Assembly (NCBI GenBank): GCA_963721005.1
Contig: CAVRHR010000005.1
Location: forward strand, 744,001-808,000
DNA length: 64,000 bases
Origin: VAZQ01 sp963721005
GTDB lineage: Bacteria > Pseudomonadota > Alphaproteobacteria > Rhizobiales > Xanthobacteraceae
Reading direction: 5' to 3'
Shown here: piece by piece, positions 49,471 through 58,018 of the stretch
Numbering within the stretch: the first letter of the stretch is position 1
How the letters are laid out: each line of letters opens with the position of its first letter
Notes under the pieces: generated by a model
The model's input: only the letters and a program-made list of their open reading frames with translations
The model's database searches: none
Told to the model about the DNA's origin: nothing
Translations under genes and position numbers: made by a program

Positions 49471-50291
49471 CGAAGGCGGCGAATGATCCCGCCACCATGT
49501 TCCGCGGCCATCTCGAGCGCTGGCAGCTGACGCCCGATGGCGCGCCCATCATCACTCCCACCAGCCGGCTTCTGCCGGTGCGCCGGCGCGGCGCCGCCGC
49601 CATGCTCAAGATCGCCATCATCGATGAGGAGAGGACCGGCAACCTGCTGATGCGCTGGTGGGAGGGGCAAGGTGCGGCGCGCGTGCTCGCGCAGACCGAA
49701 GACGCGATCCTCCTGGAGCGAGCGGAAGGCAACGGCTCCCTCGGCGATCTCGCACATAGCGGGCGGGACGACGAGGCCAGCCGCATCATCTGCGCGGTGC
49801 TGGCAAAGCTGCATGTCCCGAGAGCCCGGCCTGCCCCGCCGCTGGCTCCTCTCGCGACTTGGTTCGGAGCGCTCGAGCCGGTGGCCGGATCGGAGGGCGG
49901 AATCCTGCGGCTCGCGGCCGCCACCGCGTCGAGCCTGCTGGCGACCCAGCAGGACATCGTAGTGCTGCATGGCGACATGCATCACGGCAACGTCCTCGAT
50001 TTTGGCGCGCGCGGCTGGCTCGCCATCGATCCCAAGGGTCTCGTCGGGGACAGGTGCTTCGATTACGCCAACATGTTCTGCAATCCCGACCACGGGCTCG
50101 CGACCATGCCGGGCCGTCTCGCCCGCCAGGTCGCGGTGGTCGCCGCGGCTGCACAACTGGAGCGCAGCCGGCTGCTGGCCTGGATCATCGCCTGGGCCGG
50201 TCTGTCGGCAGCCTTCGCTCGTGATGACGGATTGCCGGGGAACGGTATATTGGCGGTAGCGGAGCTCGCGGCCGCCGAGCTCGATCTTTGA
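49467..50291 (+). CDS. Streptomycin 6-kinase-like aminoglycoside phosphotransferase (APH(6)-type)
   Basis: Product of 274 residues with a protein-kinase-like fold. The segment GAAAMLKIAIIDEERTGNLLMRWWEGQGAARV matches the N-lobe of APH(6) proteins, with the ATP-contacting lysine in MLKIA. Catalytic loop: VVLHGDMHHGNVLDF (HGDxHxxN); metal-binding loop: IDPKGLVGDRCFDYANMFCNP. Known family members phosphorylate streptomycin. Chromosomal versions may act on other amino-sugars or confer intrinsic resistance. The start overlaps the previous stop (ATGA at 49467-49470). Confidence 0.87.
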   Translation: MTKAANDPATMFRGHLERWQLTPDGAPIITPTSRLLPVRRRGAAAMLKIAIIDEERTGNLLMRWWEGQGAARVLAQTEDAILLERAEGNGSLGDLAHSGRDDEASRIICAVLAKLHVPRARPAPPLAPLATWFGALEPVAGSEGGILRLAAATASSLLATQQDIVVLHGDMHHGNVLDFGARGWLAIDPKGLVGDRCFDYANMFCNPDHGLATMPGRLARQVAVVAAAAQLERSRLLAWIIAWAGLSAAFARDDGLPGNGILAVAELAAAELDL

Positions 50292-50355
50292 AATTGTGGC
50301 GTGCCCGGCTCGGTGCCCCATTGTTGCTCCAGAAGAGCGTCCTCAGGCGATCCGC

Positions 50356-50888
50356 ATGATGATTGGTTGCTCGAAGCCGAAACCGGTGCTGGTGATTCTC
50401 GGTGGACTTCCGGGTGCCAAAAAACCAGCTTGGCGCGCGCGCTGGCCGGCCAAATCGGCGCGGTACATCTGCGCATCGATTCCATCGAGCAAGCGCTGCG
50501 GGATTCCGGAGTCCTCCTTGGACCTTTGGACGACGCCGGCTACCGCATCGCCTACGCGCTCGCCGCAGACAACCTGCGCATCGGCAACACGGTGATTGCG
50601 GATTCGGTCAATCCGATTTCCCTGACGCGTGCCGCCTGGCGCGCGGTGGCGGCAGCCGTGCCCACGACCGCATTCGAGATCGAGATCACTTGCTCCGATA
50701 CCGACGAGCACAGGCGCCGGGTCGAGACGCGAACGACCGACATCCCGGGATTGACGTTGCCGACATGGGAAGAGGTGCGCGCCCGGCAATACCACCCATG
50801 GGATCGAGCCGATCTCCTAATCGATACCAGCACACAGAGCGTTGAGCTCGGCGTGAGCAAGGTTCGAGAGCTGCTCTCGATGGCTTGA
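50356..50888 (+). pseudogene. Frameshifted P-loop kinase-like gene
   Basis: The frame from ATG 50356 reads KPVLVILGGLPGAKKP and then loses sense; a one-base shift at the A6 run 50419-50424 leads into TSLARALAGQIGAVHLRIDSIEQALRDSG and onwards (NTVIADSVNPISLTR, TTAFEIEITCSDTDEHRRRVETR, HPWDRADLLIDTS) to 50888. Together they form a predicted kinase of the AAA_33/Zeta-toxin-like type, but the P-loop itself (expected GAGKTS) reads AKKTS even after correction. So it is probably a decayed gene rather than a sequencing error only. Confidence 0.7.
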
Positions 50889-51040
50889 TGGATATGCGGC
50901 GGATTTTCGTCGACTTTTCTCCATCAAGATATTTGTTTATGTCGATTTTATCCGCCGCCGCGCTGGGCCACCGCAATCTTTGGAACGGAACGCGGGCCCT
51001 ATCGTTTTTATAGACAGCTACAACAGATTGGAGACGACCC

Positions 51041-51361
51041 ATGTTGACCAAATCCAGGCTGGCTATTGCGGCGGTCCTGATCCTGGGCGCTGCCTCCGCG
51101 GCACAAGCGAACGAGCCCCGTGACGAGTTTGGTGGATACCGTGTCGGTCCGCTGGGCCAAAGCTTCCAGGGCGCCAATCCGGTCTATCACCCGTCCCTGC
51201 GTGGAGGCGGCATGGCATATGATTACGCAGCCCCCAGCGCCTATGATTTCGCCACGCCGATCCTCGGCAGCAAGCCGGGCAGTTGTTCGCGCTTCCGGTC
51301 GTTTGATCCCGCGACCGGCCCCTATCTCGGCTTCGATGGCGTGCGTCACCTCTGTCGCTGA
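51041..51361 (+). CDS. Secreted BA14K-like small protein
   Basis: Product of 106 residues with a signal peptide (LTKSRLAIAAVLILGAASAAQA). The C-terminal part GSCSRFRSFDPATGPYLGFDGVRHLC resembles the end of BA14K-family surface proteins of Rhizobiales, with a pair of cysteines bracketing it. BA14K members are immunoreactive cell-envelope proteins that may bind sugars. The ribosome site GGAGACG precedes ATG 51041. No partner gene is adjacent. Confidence 0.65.
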   Translation: MLTKSRLAIAAVLILGAASAAQANEPRDEFGGYRVGPLGQSFQGANPVYHPSLRGGGMAYDYAAPSAYDFATPILGSKPGSCSRFRSFDPATGPYLGFDGVRHLCR

Positions 51362-51473
51362 CGTCCGGTGCATGATCCCGAGAAGGTGCTGACTTTTGGG
51401 CAAGTATGCGAGGCGTCCAAGAGCAGGCACGCCAGCGGCGGCCGGGGTCCCAATCTCCAGGCGTTCGGCCGCC

Positions 51474-51499
51474 GGGCCCCGAGGGCAACCTCGGGGCCC
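51474..51499. terminator. Strong perfect hairpin
   Basis: GGGCCCCGAGG-GCAA-CCTCGGGGCCC has perfect 11-bp arms and a GCAA tetraloop (GNRA type). It lies ~110 bases after the BA14K-like gene; without a T run it may work as a transcript 3' end stabiliser or rho-assisted stop. Confidence 0.55.
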
Positions 51500-51562
51500 T
51501 TCGCGCGTCGGCCGTTCCGAGATCGATCCGTCTTCCCGCCGAAGGAGCCCCAAAAAGGGAAA

Positions 51563-51585
51563 AGCCCCGGCATGGAGACGGGGCT
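51563..51585 (+). terminator. Hairpin AGCCCCG/CGGGGCT
   Basis: AGCCCCG-GCATGGAGA-CGGGGCT followed by CTTCC; A-rich on the 5' side. A second terminator-like stem behind the BA14K-like gene. Confidence 0.45.
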
Positions 51586-51637
51586 CTTCCAGACGGGAAA
51601 GCGGGCTGGGGGGCTTCAAGCTTCCCCGTCCGTGAAT

Positions 51638-51844
51638 TCAACCCGCGTCGTCCCTGCGGGTTCCGGCTCGCCGCGCCACTCTAGTGCGAGGTTTTGTCGC
51701 CGGACGGCGCGGCGGGGCACCCTCGCCCTTGCCCATCGCGGCCTGCGTCCAGGCGCGCGCGATGTCGAGCAAGGCTTTTCTTTCCTGCTCGGACTTGGCC
51801 TCTTCGGCGGAGTGCAGGCGCTCAGACGGGAGCGCGACGAACTC
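51638..51844 (-). pseudogene. 5'-truncated small helical protein gene of the Bradyrhizobium type
   Basis: The minus-strand frame contains SAEEAKSEQERKALLDIARAWTQAAMGKGEG, the well-known core of short rhizobial proteins (often starting with R-x-YxxxAxECLxxA). Upstream the frame hits TGA at 51845-51847 and the normal N-terminus is not found, although decayed traces are visible beyond the stop (ALRPPEDPG). It appears to be a dead copy. The gene at 107 has a comparable but different sequence. Confidence 0.6.
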
Positions 51845-52406
51845 TCAGCCACCGACGCCCGGATCTTCCGGCGGTCGGAGGGCCGTGTACCGGCTAGACG
51901 ACTCTGGGGCCGGATCAACAGGGATGCTATTTAACCGTTTTTGGCTGTTGAACTTGCCGATTTTTTTTGGGAAGCGCAAATCGCTCGTTTTCGGCGCAAC
52001 AATCCGCCCCCGTCACGTCCGACCCGGCTGCTGTCCAACCGGCAATGATTGTTTCCTTGATACCGCATTTGGAGGGAACGCAGCGCGTCTGGCGGGATTG
52101 ATATATGTGCCGGGCGGCGCTTGAGTTCCCCTCCCTCGCGGTTCGGCTCAAAGACCCTGGTGCCCTCCGGTCCCAGGGTCTTTCATTTGGGGGGCACGGG
52201 CGCGCAGCCGCTCGTCGCGAAAACCGTCCGCCCACTTGCCGGTCGGTTCCGGTTTTGTTTATGTGCCGTAGTGGACTTTACGGCGCCCCTTCGGCGGCCT
52301 AACTCCCGTAATCCCGGCTCTCGCGAGCCTGGCGCTCGCTTGAAACCCTCGCGGTTTCCCGGCTCGTCAACTAACGTCCGCGCGAATTACCTCAGGGGCT
52401 GGACCG
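51845..52406. other. Intergenic region with terminator-like hairpin
   Basis: No gene is firmly recognised. An open frame on the minus strand (52235-51927, ending NRQVQQPKTVK) has a less GC-noise-like composition than usual but no known family. The region holds a strong hairpin at 52150-52183 and a poly-T stretch near 51960. Confidence 0.4.
52150..52183. terminator. Bidirectional terminator-like hairpin
   Basis: AAAGACCCTGG, a 12-base loop, then CCAGGGTCTTT: a perfect 11-bp stem flanked by A and T runs that suits termination from either side. It does not directly follow a recognised gene, so it may end a small RNA or an unannotated transcript in 51900-52150. Confidence 0.65.
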
Positions 52407-54539
52407 GTGCAGACGAGAGCAAAGACCATCTGGCTGCTGCGGCTCGCCATGGCGGCCTCGTTGCTGTTTCCGGTTCTGCTGTTTGCTTATGCCTCGCTGA
52501 TCGAATACCGGCGCACCTCGGAGCTGGCCGAGGAGCGCATCTCGCGCGCGCTCGATATCGAGCAGGAGCACGCCCTCAACGTTTTCGAGCTGGTCGATCT
52601 GACCCTGGACAATGCCGCCGAGCTGCTCGGTGGGATGTCGGAAACCGAGATCGCCGCCAAGGAGGAGCAGCTGCATCCGCTGTTTGCCAAGCTGGCAGAC
52701 GCGGTGACAGCGGTTCAATCGGTCTGGGTCTATGCCAAGGACGGCCGCGCACTGGTGACCTCCACGGTCCATCCCCCGCCGCAGGAGCAGCGCTACTCCG
52801 ACCGCGATTATTTCATCGCCCAGCTCAATGCGGATGCCGGCATCTATTACGGGGGAGTTTACCCGTCCCGCTTCAACGGCGAGCCCTTTTTCGGCGTCAG
52901 CAGGCGCCTGACCCGTGACGGCGCCTTTCTGGGCGTGCTGGAGGCATCGGTGCTGCCCAGTACCTTCTACCGGTTCTTCGCGACCATGGCCTATAGCGGC
53001 GGAGTTCAATACGCGCTGCTGCGCGCCGACGGCACCTTCCTGGCACGCTATCCGCAGCCCGAAGGCGCGCTCCCGCCGCTCGACGCGCGCACCGGCTTTG
53101 CCCGCCAGATCGCGCGAGATGCAGCCGGCGGCTTCTATACCTCGACCTCGCCGGTCGACGACATCGAGCGCCGCTTCGGGGTCCGGCGGATCGGCACCAC
53201 GCCGCTCTACCTGAGCGCCGGCATCGCGACCGCCGCCATTCGCGCCGAGTGGATCGGCGCCATGGCGCCGCATCTCATCTTCGGCATTCCGGCCACGCTC
53301 GTTCTCTTCGTCACGCTCGGCATCGTGCTGCGGCGGACCGAAGCTCTCTATCGGGAGATGGATCGTCGCGCCAAGGCGGAAGATGCGCTGCGGCAATCGC
53401 AGAAGATGGACGCGATCGGGCAGCTCACCGGCGGGGTGGCGCACGATTTCAACAATCTGCTGACCATCATCATCGGCAATCTCGAGAATGCGCAGCGGCA
53501 GCTGGAATCGGCAGCCGAGGCCGGCCAGGCCAAGCTCGCGCGTCGCATCGAGAATGCCATGCTGGGCGCGCAGCGCGCCGCGACGCTGACCAAGCGCCTG
53601 CTGGCGTTCTCCCGCCAGCAGCCACTCAACCCCAAGGCGGTCGACGTCAATCGCCTGCTGAACGGGCTGGTCGATTTTCTCACCCGCACCCTCGGTGAGG
53701 ACACCTCGCTGGAGATCGTGGGTGCCGGCGGCGTGTGGGCGGTGGAGACCGATGCCGCCGAGCTCGAGTCGGCGCTGCTCAACCTCGCCGTCAATGCGCG
53801 CGACGCGATGCGCGGTGGCGGCAAATTGACCATTGAGGCGAGCAATTGCTACCTCGACGATGCCTATTGCGGGCGCCACGCCGACGTCCGGCCCGGACAA
53901 TACGTGCAGATCGCCGTGACCGACACCGGCGCCGGGATGACGCAGGCGGTCGTCGAACGCGCCTTCGAGCCGTTTTTCTCGACCAAGGAGCCGGGCCAGG
54001 GAACCGGGCTCGGCCTCAGCCAAGTCTATGGATTCGTCAAGCAATCCGGCGGCCACATCAAGATTTACAGCGAGCCCGGAGAGGGCACCACGGTCAAAAT
54101 CTATCTGCCGAAGCTGCAGGGACACGCCCCCGACAAGGAAGAGACCAAGACCGAGGTGAGCCGCGCGCACCCCGGCGAATGCGTTCTCGTGGTGGAGGAC
54201 GATGCCGACGTGCGCGCCTATGTGATCGAGACGCTGCAGCGACTGGGCTACCATGTACTGGAAGCCGCCGACGGCGAGAGCGCGCTTGCGCTCATCGGCC
54301 ACCACGACGGCAAAATCGACCTGCTGCTGACCGACGTAGTGATGCCGGGCATGAACGGCCGCAAGCTCGCCGAAGGTGCCAGGCAGCGCACCGGCGGCCT
54401 GCGGGTCCTGTTCATGACCGGATATTCCCGCAATGCCATCGTTCACCAGGGGCGGCTCGATCCGGGGGTGGAGCTCATCCAGAAGCCGCTTGCCGCCGCC
54501 CAGCTCGCCGCCATGGTGCGCAAGGTGCTCGATGCTTGA
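52407..54539 (+). CDS. Hybrid sensor histidine kinase with CACHE domain and receiver
   Basis: Product of 710 residues starting with GTG 52407. Two membrane spans (~10-30 and ~285-307) enclose a CACHE-type periplasmic sensor (VQSVWVYAKDGRALVTSTV, YSDRDYFIAQLNADAGIYYGG). The cytoplasmic part has HisKA with the phospho-accepting His in GGVAHDFNNLLT, HATPase with LLNLAVNARDAM, DTGAGM and GTGLGLSQVYGF, and a C-terminal receiver (LVVEDDADVRAYV with LLTDVVMPGMNGRKL, TGYS and QKPL). It senses a small molecule outside and relays phosphate to an unlinked regulator. Confidence 0.94.
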   Translation: MQTRAKTIWLLRLAMAASLLFPVLLFAYASLIEYRRTSELAEERISRALDIEQEHALNVFELVDLTLDNAAELLGGMSETEIAAKEEQLHPLFAKLADAVTAVQSVWVYAKDGRALVTSTVHPPPQEQRYSDRDYFIAQLNADAGIYYGGVYPSRFNGEPFFGVSRRLTRDGAFLGVLEASVLPSTFYRFFATMAYSGGVQYALLRADGTFLARYPQPEGALPPLDARTGFARQIARDAAGGFYTSTSPVDDIERRFGVRRIGTTPLYLSAGIATAAIRAEWIGAMAPHLIFGIPATLVLFVTLGIVLRRTEALYREMDRRAKAEDALRQSQKMDAIGQLTGGVAHDFNNLLTIIIGNLENAQRQLESAAEAGQAKLARRIENAMLGAQRAATLTKRLLAFSRQQPLNPKAVDVNRLLNGLVDFLTRTLGEDTSLEIVGAGGVWAVETDAAELESALLNLAVNARDAMRGGGKLTIEASNCYLDDAYCGRHADVRPGQYVQIAVTDTGAGMTQAVVERAFEPFFSTKEPGQGTGLGLSQVYGFVKQSGGHIKIYSEPGEGTTVKIYLPKLQGHAPDKEETKTEVSRAHPGECVLVVEDDADVRAYVIETLQRLGYHVLEAADGESALALIGHHDGKIDLLLTDVVMPGMNGRKLAEGARQRTGGLRVLFMTGYSRNAIVHQGRLDPGVELIQKPLAAAQLAAMVRKVLDA

Positions 54540-54929
54540 TCCGGGGCGTTCGCCGCGCTACTCCGCCGGTCTCAAGGACTTCGCCGATGCGAGCAGAGCG
54601 CGGATTCACGTCGTCTGCAGGCGCTTCCGTCCCGGTCCGAGCGCCTCGGATAACGACGTATCCGTCGGTCTAATGTGGCGGGCCGGAATTGATTGGAACC
54701 ACTTCCCGGCCGACACGTTTTGATCAGCTGGCTTTGAGCGCATGCGCGATGACACCGGTATCCGAGATGACGCTGCAAATACGCCCGCACCAGATGCTCC
54801 GCCCCAACCGCAACCGGCAGATGAGGCTGATCCACGGCGTGCCGGAACGCAGCGGTCTTCCGGGGCTCAACGCCTTGCGCTGCCACTTCTGCAATGAAGT
54901 GGCCACCTGCGCCGTCGCGCCCGGCTCCA

Positions 54930-55223
54930 ATGGCTGACCGGCCCGTGCATTTGCCCCCCAGGCTCGACGCCACCGACACGGCCGCGCTCTCGCAGTCCAT
55001 CCGCACATTGCCGGCCGGAGAGCGTGGCTGGATCACGATGCGCGAGGCGAAAGCCCTGTTCTCGCCGTTCGACGATCAATTCGCTTTCGGAGACGGCGAC
55101 GAGCGCGGCAAGGCCGCGATCGCAGCCTTCGCGGCGCAGCCCGGCCATCGCTCGAGCTATGATTTCATGCCGGTCGAGGACCGCGTCTACTTCACCCGAA
55201 TGGCGCCCGTAAGGAACGGCTAG
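54930..55223 (+). CDS. Conserved hypothetical protein
   Basis: Product of 97 residues, soluble. Segments SQSIRTLPAGERGWITMREAKALFSPFDD and AIAAFAAQPGHRSSYDFMPVEDRVYFTR predict two helices and a small terminal sheet. Similar short proteins with the REAKALFSP motif occur in Bradyrhizobium-type genomes. ATG 54930 is preferred; an in-frame ATG at 54894 is possible. Function unknown. Confidence 0.6.
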   Translation: MADRPVHLPPRLDATDTAALSQSIRTLPAGERGWITMREAKALFSPFDDQFAFGDGDERGKAAIAAFAAQPGHRSSYDFMPVEDRVYFTRMAPVRNG

Positions 55224-55366
55224 CCTTCGCCGCAATGTCCCGACATGCGGGCAGGCATGGCCCCCGACCACGCCCGCGCCGGCGCAGCAAGATTGAACTG
55301 CCACAGGGGGCACAGTAGGATGGCGTACGGGCCGCCGGCCCTGCTGCGGAACGATGCATGGGGACC

Positions 55367-56218
55367 ATGAGCAGACCGCCTGGCGCAATCTCGATCGCTT
55401 GCAGCTTCGGCTTGGCGGCGCTGCTCCTCGCCCCGCTTCATTCCTCGGCGCACGCGCAATCCGCGGATCTGGTACTCTGCGATCGGCTGGCCGCCGATCC
55501 CACCGATCCAGACAAGCCGGCCGACGTCAGGGGCGTGGCCGAGATCGCCCACGCCGACATCCCGACCGCGATCAAGTTCTGCAAGGTCGCATCCGCCACA
55601 TCGCGCCGTGCGCTTTATCAGCTCGGCCGGGTTTACGCCGCCAACCAACAATTGCCGGATGCGCTCGCCGCCTATCGCAAGGCGGCCGACAAGGGCAGCA
55701 CGACCGCAATGGTCGAGCTTGGCGTGCTGCTCGCGACCGGATCGGGGGTTCCCAAGGACGAGGCCCAGGCACACCAGCTGTTCGAGCGCGCCGCCGAGGC
55801 CGGCAACCCCCGCGGCGCCACCAATCTGGCAGCGCTCGCCGCCAGCGGCGGCACACCGGCGGATCCGGCGCGGTCGCGCGCCTTGCTGGAACGCTCGGCG
55901 CAGACGAACTCGCCGGAAGCGCTGTATCAGCTCGGCCTGATGACTGCGGAAGGCATCGGCGGCCCCAAGGACGAAGTCGCCGCGCGGGCCCTGTTCGATC
56001 GGGCGGCCGCGCAGGGGCACCCCGGCGCCTTGGAGCGGATGGGCGCGTTCGCCCAAGCCGGGCGCGGCGGGCCGCAGGATACCAACGCCGCCAAGCAATA
56101 TTACGAAAAGGCCGCAGCGCTCGGCAATGAAGACGCCAAGGTGGCGCTCAAACGCGCGCAATGCTCCTACGTGATCAAGGACAAGCGCGGAAACTTCGTC
56201 GCCGAGCTCTGTTTCTAG
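55367..56218 (+). CDS. Exported Sel1-repeat protein
   Basis: Product of 283 residues with a signal peptide (CSFGLAALLLAPLHSSAHAQ, near 30). After a cysteine-containing start region (LVLCDRLAADPTDPDKP) come about five Sel1-like repeats of 35-37 residues: ALYQLGRVYAANQQLPDALAAYRKAADKG, TAMVELGVLLATGSGVPKDEAQAHQLFERAAEAG, ATNLAALAASG, ALYQLGLMTAEGIGGPKDEVAARALFDRAAAQG, ALERMGAFAQAG. Such solenoids act as scaffolds in the envelope. A start at 55358 is also possible. No partner is indicated. Confidence 0.85.
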   Translation: MSRPPGAISIACSFGLAALLLAPLHSSAHAQSADLVLCDRLAADPTDPDKPADVRGVAEIAHADIPTAIKFCKVASATSRRALYQLGRVYAANQQLPDALAAYRKAADKGSTTAMVELGVLLATGSGVPKDEAQAHQLFERAAEAGNPRGATNLAALAASGGTPADPARSRALLERSAQTNSPEALYQLGLMTAEGIGGPKDEVAARALFDRAAAQGHPGALERMGAFAQAGRGGPQDTNAAKQYYEKAAALGNEDAKVALKRAQCSYVIKDKRGNFVAELCF

Positions 56219-56317
56219 TCATGCTCGGCCCGGTCGTGACTTCGGCATTCCATTGATGAAATCGTATTTGCTTGCGAGCGAAGCGGCGGCGCGCACGTTC
56301 TGCGCGCCGCCTTCGCG

Positions 56318-57649
56318 TCACGTCGCCTGGCGCAACGATCGGAACGACGCCCGGATCTCGGCAGTGAAGAGCCCCGGCTGCTCCCAGGCGGCAAAATGGC
56401 CGCCCTTGTCGAGCTTGTTGTAGCGGATCAGCTTCGGGTACGCCTGCTCTGCCCAGCTCCGCGGAGCCGCATAAATCTCGTCCGGGAAGGCGCTCACGGC
56501 GACCGGGATCTTGACGCCCCGCACGTCGAAGAAGCCTCCGGCCGGCAGGTTCTCCGTGGTGTCCCAGTAAAGGCGCGCCGAGGAGACCGCGGTATTCGTC
56601 AGCCAGTAGAGCGTGACGTTGTCGAGGACGTCGTCCCGCGTCAGCCCCTCCGTCCCTCCGGCGAAGACGCGGGCGATCATCTCCTGGCTGCGCGCATCGT
56701 GGTCGAGCATCCAGGCCGCGAGGCCGACCGGTAAATCGGTGAGCCCGTACAAGGTTTGCGGGCGGTAGGACATCTCGATCGCGTAGCCCAGGCCCTTCTT
56801 GTAGAAGAAATCCAACTGGTCCCAAGCATTGCGCTCCTCCGCCGAGAGGCCGGCGGGCGCTGCCTCGTGGAACGCGAGCGCCTTGGAGATGCTGGCCGGG
56901 ACCGTCGCCGCCATGTTGGTGTGAATGCCGAGCAATCCCGGCGGCTGCTGCAGGGCCATCACCTCCGAGACGGCATTCCCCCAGTCGCCGCCCTGCGCCA
57001 CGTACCGCGTGTAGCCGAGGCGCTGCATCAGCGTCGCCCACGCACGCGCGATGCTGACGGGATTCCAGCCGGGCGCCGTCGGCTTGCCCGAAAAGCCGTA
57101 GCCCGGCAGCGACGGAATCACGAGGTGGAAGGCATCCGACGCGCTGCCGCCATGTGCGGTGGGATTGGTCAGCGGGTCGATGATCTTCAGCTGCTCGATG
57201 ATGGAGCCGGGCCATCCGTGCGTTACGATGAGCGGTAGCGCATTCTCGTGCTTCGAGCGAACGTGGATGAAATGAATGCCCAGCCCATCGATCTCGGTCA
57301 TGAACTGCGGCAGGGCGTTCAGCTTCGCCTCGCACTTGCGCCAGTCGTAACCTGTGGCCCAATAACGCGCGAGCTCCTTGACCGTCGCGAGCTGCACGCC
57401 TTGCGAGCCATCCGTGACCGTCTCCCGCTCCGGCCAGTTGGTCGCGCTCACGCGCTTGCGCAAGTCGGCGAGCTTCGCCTCCGGAAAGTCGACGCGGAAG
57501 GGACGGATTGCATCGCCTCGCGCAACTCCCTCGGCTTGCGCGCTGCCGAGGATGCCGCTCGATGTCGAGGTGGCGAGGCCAACCGCCCCCGCGGCGGCCG
57601 TGGCGGCAAGGACGCCGCGCCTGGTCGGCGATGAGAAATCCCCAGACAT
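56318..57649 (-). CDS. Tat-exported epoxide hydrolase
   Basis: Product of 443 residues. The N-terminus has a twin-arginine signal (SPTRRGVLAATAAAGAVGLA). An epoxide-hydrolase N-terminal domain follows (IRPFRVDFPEAKLADLRKRVSATNWPERE), then an alpha/beta-hydrolase with oxyanion loop HGWPGS (144-149), nucleophile GGDWG (D222) and the catalytic histidine in KGGHFAAWEQP. Two lid tyrosines that protonate the epoxide are plausible in RYVAQ and EMSYRPQTLYG. It opens epoxides in the periplasm; the substrate is unknown. Confidence 0.9.
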   Translation of the reverse strand: MSGDFSSPTRRGVLAATAAAGAVGLATSTSSGILGSAQAEGVARGDAIRPFRVDFPEAKLADLRKRVSATNWPERETVTDGSQGVQLATVKELARYWATGYDWRKCEAKLNALPQFMTEIDGLGIHFIHVRSKHENALPLIVTHGWPGSIIEQLKIIDPLTNPTAHGGSASDAFHLVIPSLPGYGFSGKPTAPGWNPVSIARAWATLMQRLGYTRYVAQGGDWGNAVSEVMALQQPPGLLGIHTNMAATVPASISKALAFHEAAPAGLSAEERNAWDQLDFFYKKGLGYAIEMSYRPQTLYGLTDLPVGLAAWMLDHDARSQEMIARVFAGGTEGLTRDDVLDNVTLYWLTNTAVSSARLYWDTTENLPAGGFFDVRGVKIPVAVSAFPDEIYAAPRSWAEQAYPKLIRYNKLDKGGHFAAWEQPGLFTAEIRASFRSLRQAT

Positions 57650-57798
57650 GCTCGTTCTCCATGGTTGAAGCTAAGGCACGGAAGTGGGGAGCTTCGCGCG
57701 CAGGGGCCATCCAACCTTTAGGGGAGCCAGACCCATATCAACGTATGAGCCTGTCACCGATCGAACGGCGGACAATGTCGCGAGCCCGAAACGACGGC

Positions 57799-57894
57799 CA
57801 TCAGTCGCAGGATCATAGAGGCCGGCTGCGGGCCAGCGCCAACAGCGGGCGGGGCGCGAACTTTCAATTCACGCTGCCGAACGACGCCGCCTGA
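57799..57894 (+). pseudogene. C-terminal fragment of a histidine kinase
   Basis: AISRRIIEAGCG in one frame and GRLRASANSGRGANFQFTLP in another together match the last strand-helix unit of PAS-type histidine kinases (SISRSIIEAHGGRL, RGAxFQFTLP). A small deletion where HGG should be has shifted the frame. The remainder of the kinase is missing. Confidence 0.6.
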
Positions 57895-58018
57895 CTTCCG
57901 GCCGTTCGGCGCGCCTTGACGACATGTTCCGCCGCTTGCGGCCAAAGCCTTCAAATGACTATTCTTCCCGATAGGCTCCTCTTCGCCGCAACGAGCGCAT
58001 GTACCCGGGAGAAAAACC

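Noticed and set aside
51927..52235. Minus-strand frame of 102 codons ending NRQVQQPKTVK
   Set aside because: The composition is somewhat protein-like, but there is no family, a hairpin lies within it and no convincing start is seen; left as part of the intergenic description.
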